Shown here one piece after another: positions 23,898 to 35,926 of a stretch of DNA of 64,000 nucleotides. The notes under the pieces were generated by a model, which saw only the letters and a program-made list of their open reading frames with translations, made no database searches and was not told where the DNA came from. A program made the translations under genes and the position numbers. The stretch is from positions 64,501 to 128,500 of the forward strand of contig JAWQEG010000631.1 in the NCBI GenBank assembly GCA_033782935.1. The letters are read 5' to 3'. Position 1 is the first letter of the stretch, and every line of letters begins with the position of its first letter. Source of the DNA: Petrolisthes cinctipes. Taxonomy: Eukaryota; Arthropoda; Malacostraca; Decapoda; Porcellanidae.

Positions 23898-24063
23898 GGG
23901 AGGGGGGAGGGGCGCGCTCCAGGGTCTACCACCTCGCCGGGGGGAAAAGCCTTAATCCTGCATTGGGGAAAACATTTACACATTTTCAAGTGTGTTGGAT
24001 ATTTTACCAGCAATGCCCAAACATTTTCAAGTACCACACAAAGACAATTAGAAGTTCCAACAC

Positions 24064-24106
<43 letters not shown>

Positions 24107-24110
24107 TCTA
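24064..24110. repeat. (ATT)n microsatellite
   Basis: About 14 ATT units. The poly-Asn frame on the minus strand is an artefact. Confidence 0.95.
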
Positions 24111-24334
24111 TTTTTTATTTCTATTATTATTCCATCTCCCCTCTCCTTTGGTCGACGCATAATTATTTTTTCACCCCGGAATCTCAACATGAAAGTTAGT
24201 GGTTGGGAAAAGTATCATGGAAAAATGTGGAGAATATTAAGCACAATTGGTGGGCATCCAGCACTGGACTGAAACCCCTCCTGTGTTGTGAGAAGTAGCT
24301 GACCTCAATGATAAATTAATATATTAGTCATGCT

Positions 24335-25245
24335 TTTGGGATAGTGATAGTTAAGGAAATGGGATAGTGATAGTTTGGGAAGTAGGATAGTGACAGTTAG
24401 GGAGGTAGAATAGTGATAATTAGGGAAGTAGGATAGTGATAGTTAGGGAAGTAGGATAGTATTAGTTTGGGATATGGGATAGTATAAGTAAGGGAAGTGG
24501 GATAGTATTAGTTAGGGAGGTAGGATAGTATTAATTAGGGAAGTAGGATAATATTAGTTAGGGAGGTAGGATAGTATTAATTAGGGAAGTAGGATAATAT
24601 TAGTTAGGGTAGTGGGTTAGTTAGGAAAGTAGGATAGTATTAGTTAGGGAAGTGGGATAGTATTAGTTAGGGGAGTAGGATAGTGATGGTTAGGGAAGTG
24701 GGATAGTATAAGCTAGGGATATGGGATAGTATAAGTTAGGAAAGTGGGACAGTAATAGTTAGGAGGTGGGGTGATAATAGTTTGGAAAGTGGGGTAGTAA
24801 TAGTTAGGAGGTGGGGTGGTAATAGTTAGGGAAATTGGGTGGTAATAGTTAGGGAAATTGGGTGGTAATAGTTAGGGAAGTGGGACAGTAATAATTAGGG
24901 AAGATGGGTAGTGATAGTTAGGGAGTAGGATAGTATTAGCTAGGGAATTGGGGTAGCAATAGTTAGGGAAATGGGATAGTAATAGTTAGGGAAGTGGGAC
25001 AGGAATAGTTAGGAGATGGGGTGGTAATAGTTAGGGAAATGGGGTGGTAATAGTTAGGAAAATGGGATAGTATTAGTTGGGTAAATGGGATAGTAATAGT
25101 TAGGGACATGGGGTAGTAATAGTTAGGGAAATGGGATAGTATTAATTAGGGAAATGGGATGATAGTTAGGGAAATGGGGTAGTAATAGTTAGGAAAATGG
25201 GATAATGATAGTTAAGGAAATGGGGTGGTAATAGTTAGGGCAGTG
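24335..25245. repeat. 23-bp minisatellite (GATAGTATTAGTTAGGGAAGTGG), about 38 copies
   Basis: Units such as GTAATAGTTAGGGAAATGGG recur every 22-24 bp over 900 bp with frequent substitutions. Each contains TTAGG, the arthropod telomere pentamer, but only once per unit, so this is not telomeric DNA. Confidence 0.94.
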
Positions 25246-25451
25246 TATATGTTTGGGGTCCGAGACATCAACATGAGGGGGGTACGGTATCATTTTGTCA
25301 GTGTCTTGGAAGTAACTACAAAACAAGACTCGTATATACTCGTATAAATATAGTGTTTTAATATATGTGATCGATTTTTGACACAATTAGGAGTTAGACA
25401 AAAAAAAAACCACTCGTAGCTCACTGTATAAGCATAACTAGAAAAATTAAT

Positions 25452-25536
25452 ATGTAAATAAAGATAAATAAATAAATAAGTAAATATAGAGATCAATAAA
25501 TCAATAAGTAAATAAATAAATAAATAAATAAATAAT
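25452..25536. repeat. (AAAT)n tetranucleotide repeat
   Basis: AAATAAATAAGTAAAT-type repeats with a pure run at about 25507-25534. Confidence 0.92.
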
Positions 25537-26724
25537 GGCATGACCAATCACCCATCTCATAACTATATACCTGTATATACCTGTAGTTCAAGTTACTTAT
25601 TCTTTCTATGGCAAAGAAGCAATAAACCTCTTAGAGAAATAATTACTAACGCAGCTCCTATTAGTTACAGTAAGTGGTGTATATTGATACCAGCAAGTAA
25701 AGACGACTATCCTGAAGAAAAACAATTGGACAGTCAAGAACAAAAAACCGTGGAGCAACAAGGGAGAAGGCAATGTGTTGAGATTTATTTATTTCTGCCA
25801 GTATCAATAATATTGTTTGTGCCTTGGGATTGCTGCAGCCTCGTGGTGGGAAGGGATGGAGGGAGGAGAGGGGGAGAAGAAACAGTGCGAAGTAAGAGTC
25901 GAGCTAGGAAGAATAAGAGAAGAAAGAAGACAGATAAGAGTGAGGGACGAGAGGAGAGGAGACTGAAAGGCACAGACTGGGAGATGAGGAAATATGAATT
26001 GGAGACAGGAGGAGGAGGAGGAAGTATTAGAATGGTTTACAGTAGAGATGTATGTATAACACCATTGCTACAATATAAATGTGTTTCGATACAATAAAAT
26101 GTAAGCTTCAACTTGATATACCATTTAACTTTTAGCAATAGGGTTTCTCTGTGTCCAGTAAAATCATTTGTGATTGAACAGACTAGAATATAGAGCTTTT
26201 AGATTTTCAAATTTGGAGAAAAATGCATCCCAATATATGGATTATCTCTGTTACATAATGTATTCTTATTACAGTAAAAATCAGTAAACCACAGTCTTAG
26301 TTTTTACATCATCATTCGACGCTAGCTAGAAGAACCACTTTGAGAAAGCATCTTACAAATTATCTGTATAAATGTATGTTACGATATGTTACACTGGATG
26401 GTAAAATAGAAAGATGACTCGTGTGTATTTACATAGGGAATATTTATGTAGAACTATAAACACGTAGAACCAGGACGATAATTTGAAAAAAAATAAGACA
26501 AAAAGAATTATACTGAATGTAGTAATGTCTTGCAAGAAATGGGTTGGGACAATAGAGAAATAATAATAAATTCAAAAATTCAAAATTACGATTATAGAAA
26601 CAGGTGATAATAGAAAGTGTTGAAAAAAAAAATAAAGGATCAACAAGAAGATAACAACAGACAGAACAGAAGCAGGGGAGATAAAGGAGATAAGTAGGAA
26701 TGAGAATAAACGTGGTGAGAATCA

Positions 26725-26726
<2 letters not shown>
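25537..26726. other. Purine-rich patch and AT-rich sequence; no supportable gene
   Basis: A 185-codon open frame (25540-26097) crosses a purine-rich stretch (25850-26030) that encodes Arg/Lys/Glu/Gly-biased residues. There is no domain, no splice border and no codon structure beyond composition, so I do not call it. Confidence 0.45.

Positions 26727-26774
<48 letters not shown>
26727..26774. repeat. (GA)n microsatellite
   Basis: About 24 GA units. Confidence 0.95.
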
Positions 26775-26780
<6 letters not shown>

Positions 26781-26896
26781 CAAGGGATAATGTACAGGGG
26801 GAAGGAAAATATACACTAACCAGGAAAGGGAGAATAAAGTAAGGAGATCAGTAGTGAAAATACACATATAATTCAGTGAAATAAACTGGAGAGAGA

Positions 26897-27145
<249 letters not shown>

Positions 27146-27407
27146 AACAATATAGTTAGGAATAGAAATATAAAGCCAATCAAGAAAGGCACAAAGAGAA
27201 AAAGAGAAAAAAACAAGGATATAAGAAAAGTCCACAGATATAAGGAGACGAAACATTACCTGCAGGAGAAAATAATCAAAAGGTTACCAGTAGAGGGATA
27301 ATGCTTTCTGGGAGTTGGGAGAATTTCGGGAGAGGCGCCTCTAAAGATAATTATCATGTGATACACAGACTTACCAAAGGAAAGAAGTGTCAGAATATTG
27401 GGGTATG

Positions 27408-27621
27408 TACAGCCACAATCAAATAACCACCCACACTTTCCTTCCATCGTACAAATAAATCAGTATCATATCAAAATATAATCATACAACACCTTATGTC
27501 AATTCAACCCCCTCAATTATTATGATGAGGTGCTGCAAATTCATACACGTATTGTTCTTTCTAACCAAGATATTTATTACGATGGAAGGAAAGTGTTGGT
27601 GGATATTTGATTGTGGCTGTA
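27408..27621 (+). mobile_element. Family D element, copy 4
   Basis: TA-flanked. CAGCCACAATCAAATAACC on the left and GGATATTTGATTGTGGCTG on the right. Centre CCTCAATTATTATGATGAGG. Confidence 0.94.
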
Positions 27622-27762
27622 CCTGGCAAGGAGTAAAATGATAATCTGGGAGAGAGAATTAGATGATAAGAGTATTAGACAACATTTCCTAAAACTATCA
27701 ATTTCTAATGGTCAGTTACTCAGTTGCATTAAATTATAATTATCATTGAAATACTCCAAACA

Positions 27763-27923
27763 TTAAGGGGAGGGTATAGTTTTGACATTTTTGAAGATAA
27801 TGATTCCTCCAAACAATTCCCAGCAACAGGCCACCATTATATTTGTTCATCTGGTCCTGTTTCCTGGCATACTTTGGAGGAATCAAGGTGCTTTAATGTA
27901 CCAAAAGTATACTCTCCCCTTAA
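27763..27923 (+). mobile_element. Fold-back element family B, copy 6
   Basis: TTAA at both ends. GATTCCTCCAAACAATTCCC…GCAACAGG against CTGTTTCCTGGCATACTTTG. Right end TACTCTCCCC. Confidence 0.92.
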
Positions 27924-28807
27924 GGCAATTTGAGTCACCATACAGAAATTTTCATACAGTCTTCATGATACAAATTAGATTATCCCACTGCTTAAAAAAT
28001 ACAAAGAGTAACGAGAGACATTACGCCTCTTAGAATCTGAAACTTTTTTGTGGCATAATCAAATCATCCTGGGTTAGTCAATCAACACACAATAGCTAAA
28101 TACACAATTGGCACTCAGATAGCAAAACAACAGTTGAGGTGTTTAATACTAAAATCTAACAGCATTAATGACTTCCAAATGGTTAAAATCTGATATATCC
28201 TTCATAATATCTTCATTGCATTCATTTATATATCATTCAGGTTATATCTTCACTGCATTTCTCTCTCTTTATCTCCCTCTACAGAATTTTTCCCTCTTTA
28301 TTACCTATGTATACTCATTTCATCTTTGTAATTCCCTGCCAATGTTTTCCTCTCCAAAATTCCTCATTTCCATTACTACTTTCATGTACACATTCGCCTT
28401 CTTGTCTCATCCTTAGTCGGGAGGGAATCACAGAAAAAGGGGAGGTAACTATATACCTTATCTTAAAGACTCTTTGATTCATGTAAATATATCTCTATCG
28501 TGGGACATAGTAGAAAACCTTCCGATAGAGCATCAAAATATAATGCTATTTTGATTCATTTAAGATTCCACTATGTCTACTGAGTCACTATCATAATAAA
28601 CAGTGATGCTTATTCGATTTGCAAAGTTAAAAGATTACCACTGTAAATGTAATAATAATATTCCTTTATTTAAATTTCCTGTTGACGATCTATTTTCACT
28701 ATAACCAGGGGACTTTTCCCAGCTAAGCATAACACTCTATAGGTGAACTGAAGACTACCGAGTTCTCCAAGCAGTGTTACAACGCAGGGCTTATTCTGAA
28801 GGAAGTT
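27924..28807. other. No supportable gene
   Basis: Contains strong + strand 3' splice-like tracts (ATCTCCCTCTACAG near 28284; CCTTCTTGTCTCATCCTTAG ending at 28416), the second followed 28 nt later by a donor-like GGAGGTAACT. The enclosed segment is too short to judge. Remainder AT-rich. Confidence 0.35.
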
Positions 28808-28998
28808 TTAGTTTTTTCTTGACTTAGGTTGGAGAAGACAGCAGTTAAGATGCCACAAGAAAAAAAACCCGTCTTCCAAAGCTTTATACAAATGAGCGAA
28901 CGTGACATTTAGCTTCCTAACTCTTGGACAGAGTTTGACGGGGTGTTGTCGGAATGAAGCATCACTGACATCCACAGAATAAACACCATTTCCATTAC
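28808..28998 (-). CDS. Candidate exon, unknown protein (no start codon)
   Basis: On the minus strand a good 3' splice site (TTTGTTTTATTAG) is followed at 28998 by a 62-codon open stretch ending in TAA. The first half reads NGNGVYSVDVSDASFRQHPV, then residues rich in K/L/R/V with NVTFAHLYKALEDG. The composition is unlike the surrounding AT-rich DNA, and the amino-acid mix looks like real coding sequence to about codon 43. After that it turns low-complexity (three Phe from a T run), so the true exon may end near 28867, where a weak GT exists. I recognise no family. It could also be a decayed pseudogene fragment or chance. Confidence 0.28.
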
Positions 28999-29327
28999 CT
29001 AATAAAACAAAGGTTTGAACTACTAGCGTCTTATGAAAATATATTCCATCATTGGGAAACCCTGATTTATTTTCTGATGATAGAAGTAATTGATAAGTCC
29101 CAAGGTAAAAAATTGAATCACTTTACCTCTAATGAACATACTGAATCTTAGATAATAGTATTTAGAATAATGTTAGATGGTTTAAAATATCATATAAATC
29201 TCCCCAATCGTCCAGTTTTAATATGTTAGTGGACCTCTAAGTAACATATTGAATCTTAGATATCATTTTTTTGGAATAATGCCAGATGGTCAAAAGGGTT
29301 ATATAAATTCCCCCATTGTTCCAAGTG
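28999..29327. other. No feature seen
   Basis: Short internal duplication: CTAA(T/G)…ACATA.TGAATCTTAGATA occurs at about 29129-29158 and 29231-29262, with AATGTTAGATGGTTAAAA / AATGCCAGATGGTCAAAA following each. No gene. Confidence 0.5.
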
Positions 29328-29487
29328 TTGAGGGGAAAGTTTTATGTTGGTAAATCTGGAGCAACTGAATCTTCCAAACTATTCCAAGCAACAGAACACC
29401 ATTCTTTTTGCTCTTTTGGTCCTGTTTCCTAGCATACTTTGGAGGAATCAAGGCACTCCAACTTACCAAAAAAGAATTACCACCTAA
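29328..29487 (+). mobile_element. Fold-back element family B, copy 7
   Basis: Left TTGA (decayed TTAA). The right end AATTACCACC joins directly to family A copy 4 through a single decayed TTAA (CTAA, 29484-29487). Inner arms CTTCCAAACTATTCCAAGCA and CTGTTTCCTAGCATACTTTG. Confidence 0.9.
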
Positions 29488-29639
29488 AGGACCCTGTGAT
29501 CGTGTATGAAAATTGGAGGCTTCTGATTCCTCCTGACCACACCATGAAAGAAGCTCCTCCCATGTAGGTGGTGTTTCGTGGCAATAAATGAAGGACTCCA
29601 ATAACTCCAATTATCTGACTACATCACAGGGTCCCTTAA
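29484..29639 (-). mobile_element. Fold-back element family A, copy 4
   Basis: Starts at the CTAA shared with the preceding B element and ends at TTAA 29636-29639. GGACCCTGTGATCGTGTATG on the left, CATCACAGGGTCCC on the right. Confidence 0.92.
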
Positions 29640-30540
29640 TTATTGAAGGATGAGTGAGCCTGACCTCCCAGAAACCACTTGACAGGTAACCACCCCCGCG
29701 GCCCCATAACTGATGCACCCTCTCCCTCCCCATACACCTCCACTTGGAATGCAACATCTCCATTTTTAAAAGTCCGTATCACCAAAAATTTACAATATCT
29801 ATATGGATGCTAAATAAACCAATATTTATGGAACTGCTTACAATTTGTTTACTATACTATAAGATCAAAATATATAAAGTATAATAATTATGATAGAAAT
29901 TTTCCCTGCATTGAGTAAACGAGACACAAGCTGTAAAATGCAACGTGATGCAAGCTGATACTGTTTTTGTTTATGTTCTTGTTAACGAAAGGTGATTTAG
30001 GGTTTAGTAGTATATCACCATCAAGATAATACACTTTAACACAGGTGTTCTCCTTCTCTAGAACTTGATGCTCCACCTTCAAGCATATTTACAGTAACTT
30101 ACTTACATTTATGTATAAAAGTAACCAAAATATTTAAGCTACAATGAGTCATTCTTTGTTGAACTGAGTGAATAAGATACAACTAGGTCTAATGGATAAG
30201 AGATTTTCCTACAGTAAATCATACAGCAGTTCCTTTTCAATGTCTAACACTTTAATTACTCTGTTGACATAATTATTAGAGAAACTGATGACCTTCTGGA
30301 CGTGACATCCATCCATATTCCTGCCTCAATCCAAATGAAATGATGCTTAAGGTCAAATGTCGTGAGTTCTCTTGGCCTATAATTGTTTTCTAGTATAGTC
30401 GCTGATGGGCTTTATACATGATTTTTATACCAATAGTCCAAATACAAGGACTCCCCCCGATGGCTGTATATTAACCACTTAAAAATCCACAGAAAGCTAT
30501 TAGGATCTGGCCCATGACAATTGCATCATACAAGAAACCG
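29640..30540. other. GC-rich patch then AT-rich sequence
   Basis: 29640-29780 is GC-rich (CCACCCCCGCGGCCCC). On the minus strand it is open in two overlapping frames, so frame cannot be assigned and no exon is called. The rest to 30540 is AT-rich. A 75-codon minus open stretch without Met (about 30468-30702) crosses the hairpin at 30541. Confidence 0.4.
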
Positions 30541-30577
30541 TAATTTATGCGGTTTATGCAATAAACCGCATAAATTA
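30541..30577. repeat. Perfect 17-bp inverted repeat with 3-nt loop
   Basis: TAATTTATGCGGTTTAT, loop GCA, ATAAACCGCATAAATTA. The arms are fully complementary. As RNA this would be a strong hairpin, and as DNA a cruciform candidate. It is not followed by a U-run and does not belong to the other inverted-repeat families here. Confidence 0.95.
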
Positions 30578-32249
30578 TCTTATGAGGAACGACAAGCAGT
30601 ATTTCCTTCCAATGAAGCAGTAAGAAAATTGAAGTGTCTGTGAGTGATAAAATATTGCCATTGTTATAAAAAACATCATCAGAATGCTGACGTATTCCTT
30701 ATTTAGAGTAACCGAAGTATACAATTCATCTATGTTGACTCAGATCTCTTGAGGACTTCATTGTAACAGTTGATTAAATGTAAAATTTTTGAGAGATATT
30801 CTGTTACTTCTCGAAGCGTTATTAAAGAATGAATACATGAATAACCGTTCACACTCTGAATGTAATGCTTTGTCTAATTACAGCCGTTTACATGTCACAA
30901 GCCTGTAAAAAATATTACATGAATGTTGATGCTACATCAGTTAACAGTCTGTTTATCTGTCACTGTTCATCCTGCATCCATTTTGAAGGTTTTAAATCGG
31001 TTTATGTCACCACACATTGGTACAGTGCCTGCACAGAAGCCTAAGCGGAAAATACGCCTTTATTTCCCTTTCAAACAAAACATAACAATATAACGTTGAT
31101 AGAGTAAAGATTAAAAATGCCGAAGATAAAACATTTTCATTCCCTACAATGCCATTACTGTGACCAACACCCAACTATTTGATTCCGAAATAAAAAACTC
31201 CATCTACCGAAGGGGTTGTTAACATAATGTCTTCAACCTTCCACAACCCAACTAGGAAAATCTAAGTGTATCTATCTAACTCGGAACGACTCTAATATAA
31301 CCAACAGGAATACAATAGGATGGTGCTTTAACAAAAAAAAGTCTTGTTATGACGAGGGTGGATCATCATATTTTCATAAAGAAATGTAAAACTAAAAAGT
31401 TGTTCTCAAACTTTTACGTATGTGGGGGCGGAACTTTTCTAGACGTGTAGGGACTCACTGCTATCATTTTCATATCAAAAGGGGTGAGATCGCCCCATCT
31501 ATCTATTTCTAAGGTATACAAAATAAAGAGCTATAAGGAAACACATGTGATAGATACCTATACTTATATACAGTCAGGTAGGTTATGGAAAACTTACTAA
31601 TCTATTTTTAAGCAAGAAAATATACACACATTATACTTTCAATTGCAAGTTAGAACACATTATCCCTCAAAACATCTATAATTATTTTGCTGATGATATT
31701 TGTTTATATTGTAATAATAAATCTATAAGTAATTTACATGATCACTACATGAATGATAAATTATGACTGAAAAAATAGATATCATTGTAAAACTAATTAG
31801 GTTTCCATGATTAACTTCCTCTCACTCTGAAGGGGCTTGATACTACATACATACACACTAATATCTATTAATATATTAGATTCTTATTGACTAATACATG
31901 TCTTTGTATTTCATATTCTGCTTTCTTATCTACATGAGGAAATATTATAGTACCTGCTATTCTTTACCTACTTCCTTGTTTTTGAATAGGCTACTGTACT
32001 CTCATACTAACTTCATTAATTAAGCCCAGTTTCAAGCGATAATAGCAGACTAGTTCCAGGTAATAATTGTAGTCATTTGGCACTAGACATTACTTATGAG
32101 TAACAAGATAAAGGCTAAATAAATATCCACTGGGATCAGAAAGAACATTGATGGTTTACAAGCTATATCACGAAAAGTTAAGTAAAATTTGCTTTATCAA
32201 TTTCCTTTAAAACGTGGAACACGAGGAAAATTTAATCAGTTATCATATG
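30578..32249. other. No feature seen
   Basis: 1.7 kb of AT-rich single-copy-looking DNA. No repeat, promoter or splice-bordered open frame that I can support. Confidence 0.55.
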
Positions 32250-32483
32250 TACAGTGCCAGATTAATGTTCTGCAGCCAGCCACAGTGTGCCTGTCTTCTG
32301 AACCACTTCAGGATAGGACAACGAAGCACCAGAAGAATGTCTAAGTTATATACAATAGATGGGTATCGGAATGATAATGGAATCCAAAATTTAATCTAGT
32401 GCTTCTTTGTCCGAGCCTGAAGTGGTTCAGAAGGCTGGCGCCCTGTGGCTGGCTGAGGGACAGAACAATAGTTCGGCACTGTA
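32250..32483. mobile_element. Family H element, TA-flanked with about 85-bp imperfect terminal repeats
   Basis: Left TACAGTGCC and right GGCACTGTA. Further in, GCCAGCCACAG, CTTCTGAACCACTTCAGG and GAAGCAC reappear as reverse complements at 32440-32460, 32420-32436 and 32399-32404. The unpaired centre is about 60 bp with no coding capacity. The TA flank and CAGTG start suggest a Tc1/mariner-related MITE. Only one copy is in the window. Confidence 0.8.
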
Positions 32484-32934
32484 CATAAAAAATTAAAATT
32501 GTTCTTATCATAGCTAGTTTTAGGATAAGAAAATGGACTCGTATACGTGAATTTCTGTCGAATAAGCAAATTACGATAATACGATATTACGATAATTACA
32601 TAACGTACGATAACACCAATTACTTAACCACCACGGGATACTAATAAGCCTACCCAGCAAAATATGAGATGAAATAGAGATGAATTATGCCACTCGGGGT
32701 TTATATCCCTGAGGCAAGTCAGTAAGAATTTGAACAACTGAATTTAACAGACTGATTGAGAGGACAGAATACCTTATATTGTGGCAACTGATTACTGTAT
32801 ACCAAGTAATAGATTATTAGTTTAGTGATACATTTTCGGGAAAGAGGTTGCCTAACCTCCCAATCTGTTAACAGTAATATATCCACATAATTGAAGTTTA
32901 CACAATAGTTACACACTAACGACAAAATACTTAC
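32484..32934. other. No feature seen
   Basis: AT-rich; a short TTACGATAAT repeat at about 32571-32615. Confidence 0.5.
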
Positions 32935-32985
32935 AATGGGATTCCCAATGTCTTAGGCAATGTCAAAAGCATTGCAGAAATGCAA
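32935..32985 (-). CDS. Candidate small exon, unknown protein
   Basis: On the minus strand a 51-nt segment lies between CACCTACAG (3' splice-like) and GTAAGTATTT, a donor whose first eight bases match the ideal GTAAGTAT. One frame is open and reads CISAMLLTLPKTLGIP, entering after one base and leaving two. That phase fits the end of the candidate exon at 33535-33593. The upstream pyrimidine tract is poor. No family recognised. It may be chance. Confidence 0.2.
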
Positions 32986-33534
32986 CTGTAGGTGTACTGT
33001 CTTTGAAAAAATACATAATTAACAATGGGTTAAATATATTAATTTTGAGTGATGATGATTTTATTGATTAGATTAGATCTTAATAGGACAAAGTAACCTT
33101 TGTTTATATTATATCACCCTGTTTATTATACTGCTTTCCTGGGAAAGATTAAAGATACGTACTCTCATAATCTGTAAAAACAAAATAATATAAACACTTT
33201 CACAGATAGACATTATAGACAGTGTTATTATGTTTTCTTGGCGATTATACTCAACATTGGCTGTTACGTTGATGTGGTAGTGTCACAATAATGACTTTGA
33301 AATGCGAATCAGAATAGATACACCATGCATAAATGAAAAACAGTATCATTCACGTCATGCACAGGCAAATACTAAAGCTACAGTATGTTAAAGACATCCA
33401 CAGTCCTCTTCAGGTTCATACAATAACATACAGTCATGCACTTAAACATTAAAGCATGTGCACTCGCTAGAAGACATGCATACACAAGCAATTCAAAATT
33501 CGATCATGCACACACCATGTGCCACGCAACTTGC

Positions 33535-33593
33535 CTTGTCTTGTGCTGCTTGACATCGTAATGGGTCAGGCATGGTGGGGGCACAAGATCTCG
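33535..33593 (-). CDS. Candidate small exon, unknown protein
   Basis: On the minus strand a very good 3' splice site (CATTTTATTTTTCATTGCAG) ends at 33594. The following 59 nt are less AT-rich than the flanks. They read RDLVPPPCLTHYDVKQHKT in frame 0 up to CAAG-GCAAGT, the classic context of the minor GC-AG donor class. If the GC donor is not used, the frame runs on to TGA at 33510. Phase 0 entry fits the candidate exons at 34881 and 37662. No family recognised. Confidence 0.3.
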
Positions 33594-34880
33594 CTGCAAT
33601 GAAAAATAAAATGATAAACCATAACATAACCATTGGAAAGAAAGTTATAATTAAATGACAAGCCCAAAGTGAATAATGCAAAGAAATATGAGAAACGAAA
33701 GCTCCTAAAAGCCAAACAATTAAATATGAATATGAAATAAAACATTGAAAAACGTTCACAAAAATATATTGTTGAAAAATTTATACAACAAATTTTTCCC
33801 AATTTAGTGCAGTACAGTACATCCCAGCCAAGAGAACTTTATTGGTAATTTGTTGATGACATTTTATCACACAGAATTGAGAGAAATTAAATAAGTTTGA
33901 TAATTACGTAAAATAAGTTTCATTTCAGCAGGTTTGTTATTCCTCTGTCTACTGTATATCCTTTTAGTTCTGGCATAACCAAATTCACTCATAGAAGAGG
34001 TTATTTCTGTGTGATGAAATTTCACCATCATGCGTTTGACATATATGGAAGCATCTTGAAAGGCAGAATTACTTATAGTCAGAGCTCATCGTCCATTGAA
34101 ATCCCTGAGAATGTAAGAATAAGCAGATAAAAATATTATAATAGGAAAATTTCTCAAGCAAGTATGTAAAAAATTAGGTTGATGAAAAAAGGAAAAAACT
34201 GCGAATATTGACCCAACAGAAGTCACCACCAATTTGCAGAAGAACCAAACTTGAGAAGGAGCAGCAAAAATAAACACCTGAGTGACCAAGGTGACAGTAA
34301 CAACAAATACAGAAACACATGACAAACATTAAACATCAAGAGAGGAAAGTGTAAGCACGGGTAGGATGGTAACAGAGTAGGCGACAGTAACTCCTGAGAG
34401 CAGCAGCAGAAGTGTCACGAGTCGTCCAAGGTGTTATTTTTAATGGGACTCGTGAAGGAAGGCTCCAGCACACACAGTGACGATTCCAAATTATATTATG
34501 TTTTCCACACCCACCTGTAAGTCCATCCAGACATGATGAAGCAATTTAGATTGTTGTTATGGCAAAGATACAAACGATTTATTGTCCCTGAAAATGAGAG
34601 GGTAATAGATTATCTCCTTGATCTTTTTTTTAGATGAATGGCTCATTGAAGTGTTTAGGAAAAGTAATGTAAGATGATGTATTTCAACAGAAAGAAACCC
34701 CAAAACATGTGAGACATAATTTGTTTGTCTTCCTTATGCATCATATATATTATATACTGGTATATGTATATATTTATATTTGGCCTATTCCTTCCAAGCA
34801 TCGGTTTTAAGTGACCCTTCCAGTGGAATGAATATTTCATATTAAATGTCCACAAAAAGAATGACCGACCGAGTGGGTAC
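33594..34880. other. AT-rich with one balanced patch (34250-34520); no gene called
   Basis: At 34250-34520 the minus strand carries a 3' splice-like CTTCTGCTGCTGCTCTCAG and a donor-like CTCAGGTGTTT. Three frames are partly open, none with clear support. The open minus frame 34086-34325 is hydrophobic and compositionally unconvincing. Confidence 0.35.
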
Positions 34881-34919
34881 CTGAAAATCCCAGCAGCGAG
34901 CCAGGCCAAATCTCTTGAC
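34881..34919 (-). CDS. Candidate 39-nt exon, unknown protein
   Basis: On the minus strand a long pyrimidine tract (CTTCTGCGCCTCGCCC then TCTCCCCAGCCCAG) leads into GTCAAGAGATTTGGCCTGGC… and stops at CAG-GTACCC. The 13 codons read VKRFGLARCWDFQ. Length and both phases are 0, so it can be skipped or included without frameshift. Using the first AG instead gives 44 nt with the same frame. The polypyrimidine tract is among the best in the window. It lies in a GC-rich patch (34890-34975), which raises the chance of coincidental signals. Confidence 0.27.
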
Positions 34920-34979
34920 CTGGGCTGGGGAGAGGGCGAGGCGCAGAAGGGCAGGTAGGCTGGGAGGAGGGTTGAAGCG

Positions 34980-35026
<47 letters not shown>

Positions 35027-35039
35027 TGTGTGTGTGTGA
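34980..35039. repeat. (GT)n microsatellite
   Basis: GT run with one TCTG interruption near 35025. Confidence 0.95.
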
Positions 35040-35083
35040 TCAGTTAAACTTTACCTGAGATAGATGCTGATGGCTGAACTCTT

Positions 35084-35251
35084 TTAAGGGGGTAATACAC
35101 TTTTAGTTCCTTAGGATACTTGATTCCACCAAAGTATGCCATGCAGGAAACAGCACCAGATTAACAAAAACAATGATGGCCTGTTGCTTGGAAGGAATAG
35201 CATGGAGGAATCAATTGGTCCAGATTTACGAACACTGTAATTCCCCCTTAA
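35084..35251 (-). mobile_element. Fold-back element family B, copy 8
   Basis: TTAA at both ends. GGGGGTAATACAC on the left, TAATTCCCCC on the right. Small insertions in the arms (GCCATGCAGGAAACAG; TTGGAAGGAATAGCATGG) make it slightly longer than other B copies. Confidence 0.92.
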
Positions 35252-35795
35252 ACACTTAATTAATGCACCGACGTCTAGAATATTATGTCAAAAAATGCAA
35301 TACATAGGAATGATTTCAGGACAACATTGCCTGGCATCTCACAGAGTGCTCCTGAAGGTGTCAAACAGTGAGGGCGGGTCACGAGAGATTTACACAACCA
35401 AGGAGGATCGTATTACAAAATTTTCCCAACATCACCATTGTTACACGTTTCCACCAGATCTTACCTGAGGTTGTGCCCCCTAAAAAAAAAAAAAAAAGAT
35501 GTTGGTATATGGATGGATGCCCGGCTCAGTAGGTCTGCCCACACACCAAGCTATCACCACACTGACGTCTGGGAGGGCGTGCCCAGAATAATTGTTTGGG
35601 CACGAACTGAAACTCGTGTGATTATCTTAAAAAAACAAAACACGACGGAACGTTTTATATCCGAAAGAGATTAATGAGGTTTTCTATTTCGTTGTAATAA
35701 TATTGTGTTTTGTAATAATGTGTAATGTATTGGTGGTAGTGACATGTGGCATCATCTGTGGTGGGGGTCGAGACCTCATCATAAAGAGTCCACCC
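35252..35795. other. Balanced patch with A16 tract; no gene called
   Basis: On the minus strand the A tract (35482-35497) gives a T16-AG 3' splice-like site. It is followed after only 15 nt (GGGGCACAACCTCAG, 35466-35480) by a donor GTAAGATC: a microexon-like arrangement that cannot be judged alone. 35520-35640 is open in two minus frames and one plus frame. Confidence 0.35.
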
Positions 35796-35926
35796 CACCC
35801 CAAACTCTACCCTTCACCCCACCTCTCATCTCCACCCTCCACGCCACACTCCCTCACTCACTACCCCGCACCCCGCACCTCCACCCTCCACGCCACACCA
35901 CACTCCCTCACTCACTCACCTCCCTC
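35796..35926. repeat. C/A-rich minisatellite
   Basis: CTCCACCCTCCACGCCACAC plus TCCCTCACTCACT occur twice (from about 35836 and 35879). Confidence 0.8.

Noticed and set aside
24335..25245. Interstitial telomere because units contain TTAGG
   Set aside because: TTAGG occurs once per 23-bp unit rather than in tandem, so this is an ordinary minisatellite.
25540..26097. 185-codon + strand frame
   Set aside because: Length comes from a purine-rich stretch without stops (Arg/Lys/Glu/Gly bias). No domain or splice border.
29640..29790. GC-rich minus-strand exon (GDVAFQVEVYGEGEG or QLWGRGGGYLSSGFWEVR)
   Set aside because: Two overlapping frames are equally open and no splice border decides between them.
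30468..30702. 75-codon open minus stretch with hydrophobic C-terminus
   Set aside because: No start codon, no splice borders, and it crosses the perfect palindrome at 30541. AT-rich chance frame is more likely.
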